A stretch of 11,679 nucleotides of DNA from Candidatus Saccharimonadia bacterium (GCA_023257145.1 JALRDA010000017.1:1-11679), one strand, 5' to 3'; numbered from the stretch's first letter, positions 1-5,789 are shown. Program-made: numbers and translations. Notes: generated from the letters alone by a model not told the origin.

Positions 1-1570
1 GCTTTAATGCGCTGATCCATCTGGCTGAATCATTATGTGGTACAAACTGGAAAGGTTGCGCACTTGTAGGCATACCGCCCGAACCCGACGTCCCCCCCAT
101 GCCGCCAGCTGTAAAAGTATTGCCGTTTGGAGTATCAATACCCAAACTTCCATACCACTTACCAAAAACATTGATGAATAATACTCCAAACCAACCGGTT
201 AGCCCCAATTGACTACCACTAATATTCGCTACATTTGCTGACGCAGTCGCATTGCCTGTTGCTGCATTTCCAGCAGTAGTATTGTTTGCCACGGTCGCAT
301 CACCCGATTGTGAAGTGAGTTTAATGTTGTTTACAATTTGACTATCATTATCGACGTTCAGGGTGAGATCTGGCGTGGTATTGTTCGTTGTCACGCCGTT
401 ACCTAGGGCCGCCGATGTCGCCCCTGCTGGAGCGTCGACTATCATTCCTACCCATTGTCCAAGTACATTCACGAATACCAGCATACTGTCCTTGGCGACA
501 ATTTGGTGTCCGGACAGATTCAACAGTACAAGATTTGTCTTTGCATCGCCTGTCGTTGCGCTACCAGCTGTAGTATTGCCCGTGACATTCGCGTTACCCG
601 ACATTGCACTCAAGTCGATGTTATTAATGATCTTTTGCGTATCTTCCGAAGATAAAGCTAGCGAACCCCCGGATGACGTGCTGCCATTATTGCTTGCGAG
701 TAGTTGCGGCAAGAAGTCGGGTGCGATTAGTATATCACCGTCAAGGTTGCCGTAGATATTCACCGTCCCGACAAACGATTGATTGGCGGCGATAATCGAG
801 TTAATGATATTCATCACATTTGCGACGGTATTTGCAGTGCCGGTCGTCGCATTACCAGCAGTCGTATTCTTTGTGACGTCAGCATTTCCTGATGTCACAT
901 TTAGATTCAAATTATTGGTAATTGCCGCACTATTGTTTGCGGTAATTGTTGCATCAGTTGGCGTATTAGCCGCTTGCAGCATTGCAGCCAGAAGCATTGG
1001 ATATAACATTATGTCGCCATGTACGTCGCCGACCACATCCGTGACGAACGTAGCAAACTGCGCTCCACTACCGCTAACTGATGAATTAATGGTATTCATA
1101 AATGTTGCCATTGCAGTCGCATCGCCTGTCGAAGCACTGCCGGCGGTCGTATTGCTGTCGATTGCAGCATTTCCTGTTGTTGCAGTCGAATTAAGCGTAT
1201 TGTTAATGACGGCGTCAGTGTTACTTGTAACCGCTGCCGCACTTGGTGAAGTCGATTCTTCAGTAGGTTGCACTATTGCCGGCTGCTCCTGAACAACAGG
1301 GGGTACTACAACCTCTTCGTACTTATTAGTGTCCGGATTAAACGCCCAGCCGCCACCATTCCACTTATTCGTCGCAGGATCATAGGTAAAATTGCTTTGT
1401 GAATCACCGGCAGGCGGTGCAGACTGCTCGGTAGGCTGCTCTTGGCTGGTGAGAGGGGCGGGTGTTACATCTACTGTTTCTGCCATTGCCACCATAGGCT
1501 GTCCGCCAGCCAAGATGACGACAGCTGCGTATATCAGGCTTAGTCTTATGTTACGTTTCACAGTTTGCAT
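1..1570 (-). CDS. Large secreted repeat protein, C-terminus beyond window edge
   Basis: Partial gene of unknown function: 523 codons are open from ATG 1570 to the left edge with no stop. A GAGGAGGGG Shine-Dalgarno (SD) site lies just upstream. Residues 1-30 form a signal peptide (KR near the N-terminus, hydrophobic LSLIYAAVVILAGG, AMA cleavage motif). A Pro/Gln/Glu-rich linker follows, with a short pair YDPATNKW (63-70) and FNPDTNKY (77-84). Residues about 116-482 hold four units spaced 95-98 residues apart (core Gly at 133, 228, 325, 423). Each has a core like SGNAxVxxNTTAGxAxTGxA, then an Asn/Ala-rich stretch and a hydrophobic strand pair ending in Pro. Units 1 and 2 share GDI near that end; units 3 and 4 share FVNVLGQWVG / FINVFGKWYG. 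The tail is Gly/Ser-rich. I infer an exported, beta-rich surface protein. The next gene upstream encodes related repeats, so the two probably act at the same surface. Confidence 0.9.
   Translation of the reverse strand, partial: MQTVKRNIRLSLIYAAVVILAGGQPMVAMAETVDVTPAPLTSQEQPTEQSAPPAGDSQSNFTYDPATNKWNGGGWAFNPDTNKYEEVVVPPVVQEQPAIVQPTEESTSPSAAAVTSNTDAVINNTLNSTATTGNAAIDSNTTAGSASTGDATAMATFMNTINSSVSGSGAQFATFVTDVVGDVHGDIMLYPMLLAAMLQAANTPTDATITANNSAAITNNLNLNVTSGNADVTKNTTAGNATTGTANTVANVMNIINSIIAANQSFVGTVNIYGNLDGDILIAPDFLPQLLASNNGSTSSGGSLALSSEDTQKIINNIDLSAMSGNANVTGNTTAGSATTGDAKTNLVLLNLSGHQIVAKDSMLVFVNVLGQWVGMIVDAPAGATSAALGNGVTTNNTTPDLTLNVDNDSQIVNNIKLTSQSGDATVANNTTAGNAATGNATASANVANISGSQLGLTGWFGVLFINVFGKWYGSLGIDTPNGNTFTAGGMGGTSGSGGMPTSAQPFQFVPHNDSARWISALK
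125..1225 (-). repeat. Four tandem coding repeats of about 96 residues
   Basis: Residues about 116-482 of the secreted protein consist of four diverged copies of one unit. The cores read TTGNAAIDSNTTAGSASTGD, TSGNADVTKNTTAGNATTGT, MSGNANVTGNTTAGSATTGD and QSGDATVANNTTAGNAATGN. Spacing between cores is 95, 97 and 98 residues. Copies 1 and 2 resemble each other most in their C-terminal half, as do copies 3 and 4, which suggests growth by duplication of pairs. The similarity is seen in protein; the DNA copies have diverged. Confidence 0.85.
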
Positions 1571-1610
1571 ATCACCCCTCCTCTTTGATAAATAGTAATA
1601 AGATCATTGA

Positions 1611-1639
1611 GGGGAAGTGCATGGGCGTTGCCCTTCCCC
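1611..1639. other. GC-rich hairpin between two surface-protein genes
   Basis: GGGGAAG (1611-1617) pairs with CTTCCCC (1633-1639), and an inner GGGC-GTT-GCCC stem lies inside. It sits between the stop of the 199-residue gene and the start of the large repeat protein. No run of T follows on either strand, so it is not a convincing intrinsic terminator. It could be an mRNA processing or stability structure that sets different expression levels in one operon. Confidence 0.5.
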
Positions 1640-1687
1640 AAAATTTACAATCGTAAAATGATATGTGCTACTTAGCTAGCGATTAGA

Positions 1688-2287
1688 CTAGTTTGTAACT
1701 TCAAATCGTACGCTTGTTGAGTTGGTGTTTGTTGCATCACCTGTTACAGCGTCACCACCTGTTGTGTTGTATTTGACAGTGGCATCACCAGAAGATGCGT
1801 ACTGGTTGTTGTCATTGCTAACGTACAAATTATTGTCGTTATTAACATCAATGTTCGTTCGGCTTTCGTAACGAATACTGTTGTCAGAGTGGTAGCCAGT
1901 GTTATCGATTGTCGCATCCTGATGTACAGGAGCGGCTGCACCGCCAGCGCCACCTACAGCATTAGCAACTGACGCAGAGTTATCGACTGATACGACTGCA
2001 TCAAACGCATTGTCGTTCCATGCCGCACCTGTTTCAGCGTCGCCACCGGTTGTATTCTTTTCAACTTCAGCGTCGCCAGTCCATGCCTTTTGATCGTTGT
2101 CGTTATGAACCTTTAGGTTGTTGTCGTTATCGACATCGACACGATATGATGTATCGCTACGAATTGTGTTATCTGAGTATGGGCCAGTAGTATCAATTGC
2201 CCCACTAGTTGCTCCGGCAAAACCCGACAAGCCAACTACAAGACCAAGTGATAATACTCCAGCACCAATTTTTTCTTGAATCTTCAT
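1688..2287 (-). CDS. Secreted two-repeat protein, 199 aa, unknown function
   Basis: Unrecognised secreted protein. ATG 2287 follows an AAGGGAGG SD at 7-8 bases. Residues 1-27 are a signal peptide with a likely cleavage near FAGA-TS. The mature part is almost entirely two copies of a 73-residue unit (31-103 and 127-199), joined by an Ala/Gly-rich linker (about 105-126). By eye about 40 of 73 positions are identical without gaps. Each copy has SDN-IR, then an Asp/Asn-rich stretch (VDNDNNLKV, VNNDNNLYV), then (T/S)GDAxVxxNTTGGDAxTG. That last core matches the core of the large secreted protein downstream, and the copies are 96 residues apart as there. Very acidic and Asn-rich; the Asp/Asn stretches might bind calcium, which is speculation. 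No Cys and no anchor is seen, so it may be released or bound to partners. The Ser-rich membrane-protein gene lies 121 bases upstream. Confidence 0.92.
   Translation of the reverse strand: MKIQEKIGAGVLSLGLVVGLSGFAGATSGAIDTTGPYSDNTIRSDTSYRVDVDNDNNLKVHNDNDQKAWTGDAEVEKNTTGGDAETGAAWNDNAFDAVVSVDNSASVANAVGGAGGAAAPVHQDATIDNTGYHSDNSIRYESRTNIDVNNDNNLYVSNDNNQYASSGDATVKYNTTGGDAVTGDATNTNSTSVRFEVTN
1691..2197 (-). repeat. Internal duplication: two 73-residue copies
   Basis: Codons for residues 31-103 (bases 1979-2197) and 127-199 (bases 1691-1909) encode two ungapped copies of one unit with about 55 percent identical residues. The second copy ends exactly at the protein C-terminus. The copies are separated by 23 residues of Ala/Gly/Val-rich linker. 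Confidence 0.85.
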
Positions 2288-2325
2288 ACTGTTTTCCTCC
2301 CTTATTAATATAATTATTTTTCACC

Positions 2326-2380
2326 TCGGGTGTTCACCCGACCTAAATAGACGAGACGTCTGCTCGGGTCACATGACCAC
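2326..2380. promoter_or_regulatory. Cluster of short inverted repeats upstream of the 199-aa gene
   Basis: In the gap between two surface-protein genes, TCGGGTG-TT-CACCCGA (2326-2341) is a perfect 7-bp inverted repeat. It is followed by the 8-bp palindrome AGACGTCT (2354-2361) and by GGTCA-CA-TGACC inside the next 20 bases. CTCGGGT occurs twice, as in a repeated operator half-site. No T-tract follows, so regulator binding or mRNA structure fits better than a terminator. Its function is not known. Confidence 0.4.
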
Positions 2381-2408
2381 AACTGACTTTGTTAGCGCAT
2401 GTTACGTG

Positions 2409-2966
2409 TTATCGAATCTCCCTACTTCGAATGTCGACATCTGAACTAGATGAAGATCGTAAATTAATGTTGGTTGACGAACGCGAGCTCGTCGTTCCTG
2501 TCGTGTCTGAATCGATACTTACATCGACGGTAGTTTGGCCATTATCATTCTGAATAACTTTATGTGTGGTGCCCTCATCGGAAATAGGCAGGGATTGACC
2601 GTTTACATTGACGGTAGTCTGGGAAAAATCATTGCTAATATTTACATCGACTGAACTTGAATCACTAGAAGCGTTTGGCGCAGCAGTAGACGATATACTT
2701 GAATTGATGTTCGCTTCGGACGAAGTGACGCGCTCGGGAATTGTCATTGAAGACGTTGACGTGCCAGTAGATTGCAACGGCGCCATCGCACCAACAGAAA
2801 GTACAAAACTATAGCACCACCATCCAAGTGCGGTAATTGGAAGCAGTAAGACTGCGAGCATGCCAAATACTTTTGATGATCCTAATGGCAGCGGCTGGAG
2901 ATAATCAGCAAAGGCATATTTGCTACTATTGACAATGCTAGAACTAGCGAACAAATTCCTCAACAT
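2409..2966 (-). CDS. Single-span membrane protein with Ser/Thr-rich ectodomain, 185 aa
   Basis: Unrecognised. ATG 2966 has an ideal AAAGGAGG SD about 6 bases upstream. Residues 1-32 are short and mildly basic (R3, K16, K32). Residues about 34-60 form one strong membrane helix containing GWW. The remaining roughly 125 residues are rich in Ser, Thr, Asn and Asp and should lie outside the cell. Within them, two related strands, FSQTTVNVNG (114-123) and NGQTTVDVSID (142-152), point to a small beta-rich segment between low-complexity linkers. The alternating strands recall the Asn/Asp-rich parts of the next gene product, but that similarity is too weak to claim homology. It is the first gene of the leftward surface-protein series and is divergent from the lipid-kinase gene across a 200-bp regulatory gap. 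A membrane-anchored partner for the secreted repeat proteins is possible. Confidence 0.85.
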   Translation of the reverse strand: MLRNLFASSSIVNSSKYAFADYLQPLPLGSSKVFGMLAVLLLPITALGWWCYSFVLSVGAMAPLQSTGTSTSSMTIPERVTSSEANINSSISSTAAPNASSDSSSVDVNISNDFSQTTVNVNGQSLPISDEGTTHKVIQNDNGQTTVDVSIDSDTTGTTSSRSSTNINLRSSSSSDVDIRSREIR

Positions 2967-3040
2967 ACTTACCTCCTTTTCTCATCAATCACTAAGCGAT
3001 TAAGTGAACTATAAGAATCATAGCCGATATCGCTAGTGGT

Positions 3041-3065
3041 TGTATGTGAAAAATTTCACAATACA
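3041..3065. promoter_or_regulatory. CRP/FNR-type palindromic operator candidate
   Basis: TGTGAAAAATTTCACA (3045-3060) has the exact TGTGA-N6-TCACA layout of CRP/FNR-family sites. The symmetry extends outward to TGTA (3041-3044) and TACA (3062-3065) with one extra base. It lies in the gap between the divergent surface-protein and lipid-kinase genes, about 80 and 100 bases from their starts. The match is seen directly. The identity of the regulator is inference, and no CRP/FNR gene is in the window. Confidence 0.5.
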
Positions 3066-3151
3066 CATCATTTTGCTTTTTTAGCGATTAGAATGAAAAA
3101 TAATCCTCCGACATCGTCGTTGTCGTTAATAATCGATTCACTATTTTAGAC

Positions 3152-3160
3152 TGTTATAAT
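3152..3160 (+). promoter_or_regulatory. Extended -10 promoter of the lipid-kinase gene
   Basis: TGTTATAAT is a perfect extended -10 element (TGn plus TATAAT at 3155-3160). No good -35 lies 16-18 bases upstream, as is usual for extended -10 promoters. Transcription should begin near 3167, essentially at ATG 3168. The upstream ATG at 3159 overlaps the -10 box and cannot be on this transcript. Confidence 0.65.
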
Positions 3161-3167
3161 GAAGCAT

Positions 3168-4040
3168 ATGAGTACTATTAAGAACGTTATTATAATCTAT
3201 AATCCAAATAGTACAGGTGATGGTAAGGAGCGTGCAGAAGAACTTCAACGTCTACTTGCTGTCAAATCTTCTATTACCGTTACATTAAAACCAACAGAAT
3301 ATGCTGGTCACGCCGAGAAGATCGCTCGTTCAATTGTAAACAGTACCGATACAATGGTTGTATCATCCAGTGGTGATGGCGGATATCACGAGGTCATCAA
3401 TGGCGTGCTATCTGATGGCGACTCTAGCAGCACTATTATCACCGGCCTACTCCCATCAGGTAACGCGAATGACCATTATCATTCAGTTCACCACGGCGAT
3501 CTCGTCGAGCGAATAATTAATGCTGATGTAGATACAATTGACGTCATCAAGATTACCGTTGGTGATTGGACGCGATATGCGCATTCCTACGCTGGCATTG
3601 GATTAACGCCACATATCGGTGAAAAACTCACCCAAGCCACATTGAATCCGTTTAATGAAATTTGGCTTTCAATTCGTTATTACTTTAATTTTCGTCCCGT
3701 TAAAATAAAGACCGACACAGGAACACATCGATATAACAGCTTGATTTTTAGCAATATCAAACGCATGTCAAAATATTTAACATTATCCGAAAATGCAGAA
3801 ATTGATGATGGAAAATTTGAAATTACAGAATCAAAAGTTGGTTCGTTTGGAAAATTACTCAGCCACCTATTTAAAGCGTCCACAATTGGCCTGACCGGTG
3901 AAGCAACCAGCGTTTCCAGCTTTACATTCGTATCAAAGCGGCCGATTGCGCTGCAACTTGACGGCGAAGTACACAGACTCGATGCTAACGCTACTGTCCA
4001 TGTCACTATGTCACACAAAGCTCTCCGCTGTATCATTTAA
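3168..4040 (+). CDS. Diacylglycerol/lipid-kinase-family protein, divergent
   Basis: Probable member of the DgkB/YegS/LCB5 lipid-kinase fold, which phosphorylates diacylglycerol or related lipids at the inner membrane face using ATP. From ATG 3168 it is 290 residues, close to the usual 290-310. Residues 7-19 carry VIIIYNPNSTGDG, the N-terminal strand and phosphate loop. SSSGDGGYHEVING (67-79) replaces the usual GGDGTxxEVxNG. LLPSGNANDHYHS (94-106) replaces the usual LPxGTxNDFAR. C-terminal marks are DDGKFEI (213-219) and LQLDGEV (262-268). The central Gly-Asp-Gly remains, but its Thr and the GT of the second loop are lost, so substrate or activity may differ. No SD precedes either ATG; the -10 placement supports a leaderless start at 3168. 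An upstream ATG at 3159 would add three residues. The metallopeptidase gene follows after 63 bases. Confidence 0.85.
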   Translation: MSTIKNVIIIYNPNSTGDGKERAEELQRLLAVKSSITVTLKPTEYAGHAEKIARSIVNSTDTMVVSSSGDGGYHEVINGVLSDGDSSSTIITGLLPSGNANDHYHSVHHGDLVERIINADVDTIDVIKITVGDWTRYAHSYAGIGLTPHIGEKLTQATLNPFNEIWLSIRYYFNFRPVKIKTDTGTHRYNSLIFSNIKRMSKYLTLSENAEIDDGKFEITESKVGSFGKLLSHLFKASTIGLTGEATSVSSFTFVSKRPIALQLDGEVHRLDANATVHVTMSHKALRCII

Positions 4041-4063
4041 TTTCTCCGCATAAGATTATTGCC

Positions 4064-4069
4064 TATAAT
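4064..4069 (+). promoter_or_regulatory. Possible -10 box for the metallopeptidase gene
   Basis: TATAAT lies 24 bases after the lipid-kinase stop and 34 bases before ATG 4104, with an SD (GGAGGTGA) between. No clear -35 or extended TG is present. A second start of transcription is plausible, but read-through from the upstream gene is equally possible. Confidence 0.35.
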
Positions 4070-4103
4070 AGTAAGATAAGATCGTTAATACTGGAGGTGA
4101 AAG

Positions 4104-4931
4104 ATGGCACTTTGGGATAAACTACCCGGCTCGGGGAATGTCGAAGATCGACGCGGACAAGCAGCGGTTGTTGGTGGTGGACTGGGTGTCGTTGGTATCG
4201 TTGCTACCCTGCTCTATAGCTTTCTATCTGGCACTCCTATCGATATCGGCCAGATTCTGACTGAGCTACAATCCACCCAACCCAGCCAGCAGACTATCAG
4301 CTCGCAAGACTTTGAAGGTGCAGATGACTACGAGAAGTTCGCATCAACCGTCTTGGGATCGACTAATGACACCTGGCGCAACATTTTTACAAAAAGTGGC
4401 AAAACGTACAATGAACCACGGTTGGTCTTGTTTCGCACTGCCACGACGTCTGGATGTGGTGTAGCGACGTCCGACGTAGGTCCACACTACTGCTCGGCAG
4501 ATGCAACAATATACCTAGACGAAACCTTTTTCACTGAACTACAACAACGCTTCAAAGCGCAAGGTGGCGACGTCGCCGAGGCATATGTTATTGCGCACGA
4601 AGTTGGCCATCATGTTCAGAACGAACTAGGGATTATGGATCAAGTTCAGCAACAGGGTAATTCCAATAGCCTATCAATCAAACTTGAGCTGCAGGCCGAT
4701 TGCTTCGCTGGCATTTGGGCAAATTCGGTCTCACACCTTGGTGTCTTCCAGCCTGGAGAGATCAATGAAGCCATTGACGCAGCATCTGCAGTCGGAGATG
4801 ATCGCATACAGCAAAGCGTCCAAGGGCAAATTACACCAGAGACGTGGACGCATGGATCATCAGCACAACGCGTACAATGGTTTACGACCGGATACGAGAG
4901 TGGCAACCCCGAATCGTGTAACACATTCTAG
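4104..4931 (+). CDS. ypfJ: Neutral zinc metallopeptidase, YpfJ family (membrane-anchored)
   Basis: Member of the putative neutral zinc metallopeptidase family (YpfJ / KPN_02809, Pfam Zn_peptidase). The 275-residue length matches the family, where about 280-300 is typical. ATG 4104 follows a strong GGAGGTGA SD. The N-terminus MALWDKLPGSGNVEDRRG is the family's usual opening. One membrane helix (about 22-41) would anchor the catalytic domain outside. HEVGHH (165-170) supplies two zinc-binding His and the catalytic Glu166. ELQADCFAG (195-203) is the downstream conserved motif that likely gives the third metal ligand. Cys118 and Cys130 flank the conserved GCGxATSxVGPxYC region and could form a disulfide. 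The substrate is not known for the family; cell-envelope protein processing is a reasonable guess. The gene ends on the same four bases as the convergent membrane-protein gene. Confidence 0.95.
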   Translation: MALWDKLPGSGNVEDRRGQAAVVGGGLGVVGIVATLLYSFLSGTPIDIGQILTELQSTQPSQQTISSQDFEGADDYEKFASTVLGSTNDTWRNIFTKSGKTYNEPRLVLFRTATTSGCGVATSDVGPHYCSADATIYLDETFFTELQQRFKAQGGDVAEAYVIAHEVGHHVQNELGIMDQVQQQGNSNSLSIKLELQADCFAGIWANSVSHLGVFQPGEINEAIDAASAVGDDRIQQSVQGQITPETWTHGSSAQRVQWFTTGYESGNPESCNTF

Positions 4932-5236
4932 TTATGTCGCTCATGACCCTTCGCTTCTTCATCATTACTCCATAGCCGGGTACATATACTTCCCGCCAGC
5001 AATACGCCTGCAACTACCAGTAGTGACGCCGACAATACACTATAATCAAAATCACCCGCCCAATACGCCATCCAAAACGCGACATAAAAATTAGCCGTCC
5101 CCCAAAGTACATTTACCTGAGCGCTAGACGGCTTACCAAATGGAGTCATGTGCTTTTCACCAGTAATTCCTTTAACAAAATGCGGCACACCGTTTGCCGC
5201 AAAAAAGCCGAATAGAAAAAAGAGGATGTAACTCAT
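4928..5236 (-). CDS. Small multi-span membrane protein, 102 aa
   Basis: Small membrane protein of unknown function. ATG 5236 is chosen because AAAGGAGG lies 8 bases upstream. The frame stays open to an ATG at 5368, but that start has no SD and adds 44 soluble, unlikely residues. Residues 1-20 form a first helix with ANGVPHF at its end. A conserved-looking loop GITGEKHMTPFGKPSS follows, then helices at about 45-60 and 66-85 and a charged tail (NDEEAKGHERHN). The ANGxPHF...GxxGxxxxTPFG pattern resembles a family of short bacterial hypothetical membrane proteins; this is from memory and not confirmed. Its stop shares CTAG (4928-4931) with the convergent peptidase gene, and no terminator separates them. 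A 17-codon leader ORF ends two bases before its ATG, suggesting translational coupling. Confidence 0.85.
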   Translation of the reverse strand: MSYILFFLFGFFAANGVPHFVKGITGEKHMTPFGKPSSAQVNVLWGTANFYVAFWMAYWAGDFDYSVLSASLLVVAGVLLAGSICTRLWSNDEEAKGHERHN

Positions 5237-5238
5237 AC

Positions 5239-5292
5239 TTATTTTCCTCCTTTGAATTTTTGTGTCATTCTGATGCGTTCTAGGTAATTCAT
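5239..5292 (-). CDS. 17-codon leader ORF overlapping the next gene's SD
   Basis: ATG 5292 stands behind GAAGGAGG, a strong SD, and opens MNYLERIRMTQKFKGGK before TAA at 5241-5239. Its last sense codons (AAA GGA GGA AAA) are the SD of the 102-residue membrane protein, whose ATG starts two bases after the stop. Ribosomes finishing the leader would be positioned to restart. It may be a leader peptide or simply a coupled small gene. The sequence shows no run of one amino acid typical of attenuators. The strong SD and exact placement argue for real translation; a product function is not claimed. Confidence 0.5.
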   Translation of the reverse strand: MNYLERIRMTQKFKGGK

Positions 5293-5376
5293 TGCGACCT
5301 CCTTCTTTGAACAGTTTGCCGAGCAGCCATGACAGTAATGCTCTTGTTTCTACTATGAGCGGCGGCATGATATTTG

Positions 5377-5394
5377 TGTGTAAAGTAGATTACA
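5377..5394. promoter_or_regulatory. Inverted-repeat site upstream of the leader ORF
   Basis: The minus strand reads TGTAATCTACTTTACACA, with TGTAA and TTACA arms. It resembles the site at 5922-5939 and, more loosely, the palindrome at 3045-3060 in its TGTG/CACA ends and A/T centre. It lies between the terminator at 5415 and the leader ORF, where a promoter is expected. Operator use is inference. Confidence 0.3.
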
Positions 5395-5414
5395 TTTTTA
5401 CATTTACCCACAAT

Positions 5415-5447
5415 AAAAAACATCCTCTTACGGGGATAAGAGGATGT
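5415..5447 (-). terminator. Intrinsic terminator of the small two-gene operon
   Basis: On the minus strand ACATCCTCTTA (5447-5437), a 6-base loop and TAAGAGGATGT (5430-5420) form a perfect 11-bp stem followed by a T-run through 5415. It lies 22 bases past the stop of the 38-codon gene, which supports that gene as the end of a real transcript. Confidence 0.9.
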
Positions 5448-5469
5448 GGTAACTGTGGAGTTAAAAATA

Positions 5470-5586
5470 TCAGGCTAATTCGTATTCCTTTTGCAGTATA
5501 TGCTTATTTAAACGCTTGTATGATTTGTCCGGTCGTAGCTCGTCTGAAAATGAACTGCTACGGTTTCGGGATCGTGTACGTGACAT
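5470..5586 (-). CDS. Small basic protein, 38 aa, unknown function
   Basis: A short gene, ATG 5586 to TGA 5472-5470, that is easily missed because of its size. An AAAGGAGAG SD lies at proper distance upstream of the ATG. The product starts MSRTRSRNRSSSFSDEL and ends LNKHILQKEYELA. The N-terminal ten residues hold four Arg alternating with Ser/Thr/Asn. The rest is charged and probably helical, with no membrane segment or Cys. An Arg-rich N-terminus could bind RNA or DNA, but nothing shows that directly. It begins 20 bases after the stop of the 60-residue gene and ends 22 bases before a strong intrinsic terminator, so the pair forms a compact two-gene operon. I do not recognise the family. Confidence 0.65.
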   Translation of the reverse strand: MSRTRSRNRSSSFSDELRPDKSYKRLNKHILQKEYELA

Positions 5587-5606
5587 ATCTACTCTCCTTT
5601 TACGTG

Positions 5607-5789
5607 TTAGCCTAACAATTGTGGTTTTAGAGCGCGCATTGAGGAAATAACAGGAGCTGATAAAAAGTGTGAGTGAAGTGTGTGGGTTTTCACTTTCTTT
5701 GTTTTCATCAATTCTGGGTATTTTTCGGTTTTTCTAGCCATGAAAGCTTCTATTTTTGCATCTAGTTGCTGATTGCTATAATTTTCCAT
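5607..5789 (-). CDS. Small protein, 60 aa, unknown function
   Basis: Unrecognised small gene. Two ATGs are in frame (5795 and 5789). AAGGGG ends only 3 bases before the first but 9 bases before the second, so 5789 is preferred. Residues 1-30 (from MENYSNQQLDAKIEAFMARK) are charged and likely helical. A basic stretch with KTKKVKTHTLHSH follows, then a mildly hydrophobic tail ending in LKPQLLG. There is no signal peptide or clear membrane helix. It is followed closely by the 38-codon gene and a shared terminator. Upstream are an inverted repeat (5840-5863) and a TATAGT box. Coding status rests on the SD and operon layout and not on homology. Confidence 0.65.
   Translation of the reverse strand: MENYSNQQLDAKIEAFMARKTEKYPELMKTKKVKTHTLHSHFLSAPVISSMRALKPQLLG

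Noticed and set aside
4..189. Minus-strand frame of 61 codons at the left edge
   Set aside because: It is offset from the long repeat-protein frame, starts at TTG and has no SD or family resemblance.
363..1292. Open frames on the plus strand at 363-755 and 783-1292
   Set aside because: They lie antisense to the repeat protein, whose frame has a signal peptide, SD and clear repeats. Their Val/Ala/Pro-rich translations mirror the repeated Thr/Asn/Gly codons.
1611..1639. Intrinsic terminator between the two repeat-protein genes
   Set aside because: The hairpin is strong but no T-tract follows on either strand; kept only as an unassigned structure.
4684..5094. Plus-strand frame of 136 codons spanning the convergent gene ends
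   Set aside because: It overlaps the peptidase C-terminus in another frame and the membrane-protein gene antisense, and shows no recognisable domain.
5237..5368. N-terminal extension of the small membrane protein to ATG 5368
   Set aside because: There is no SD at 5368, the added residues do not look like a conserved domain, and a strong SD directly precedes ATG 5236.
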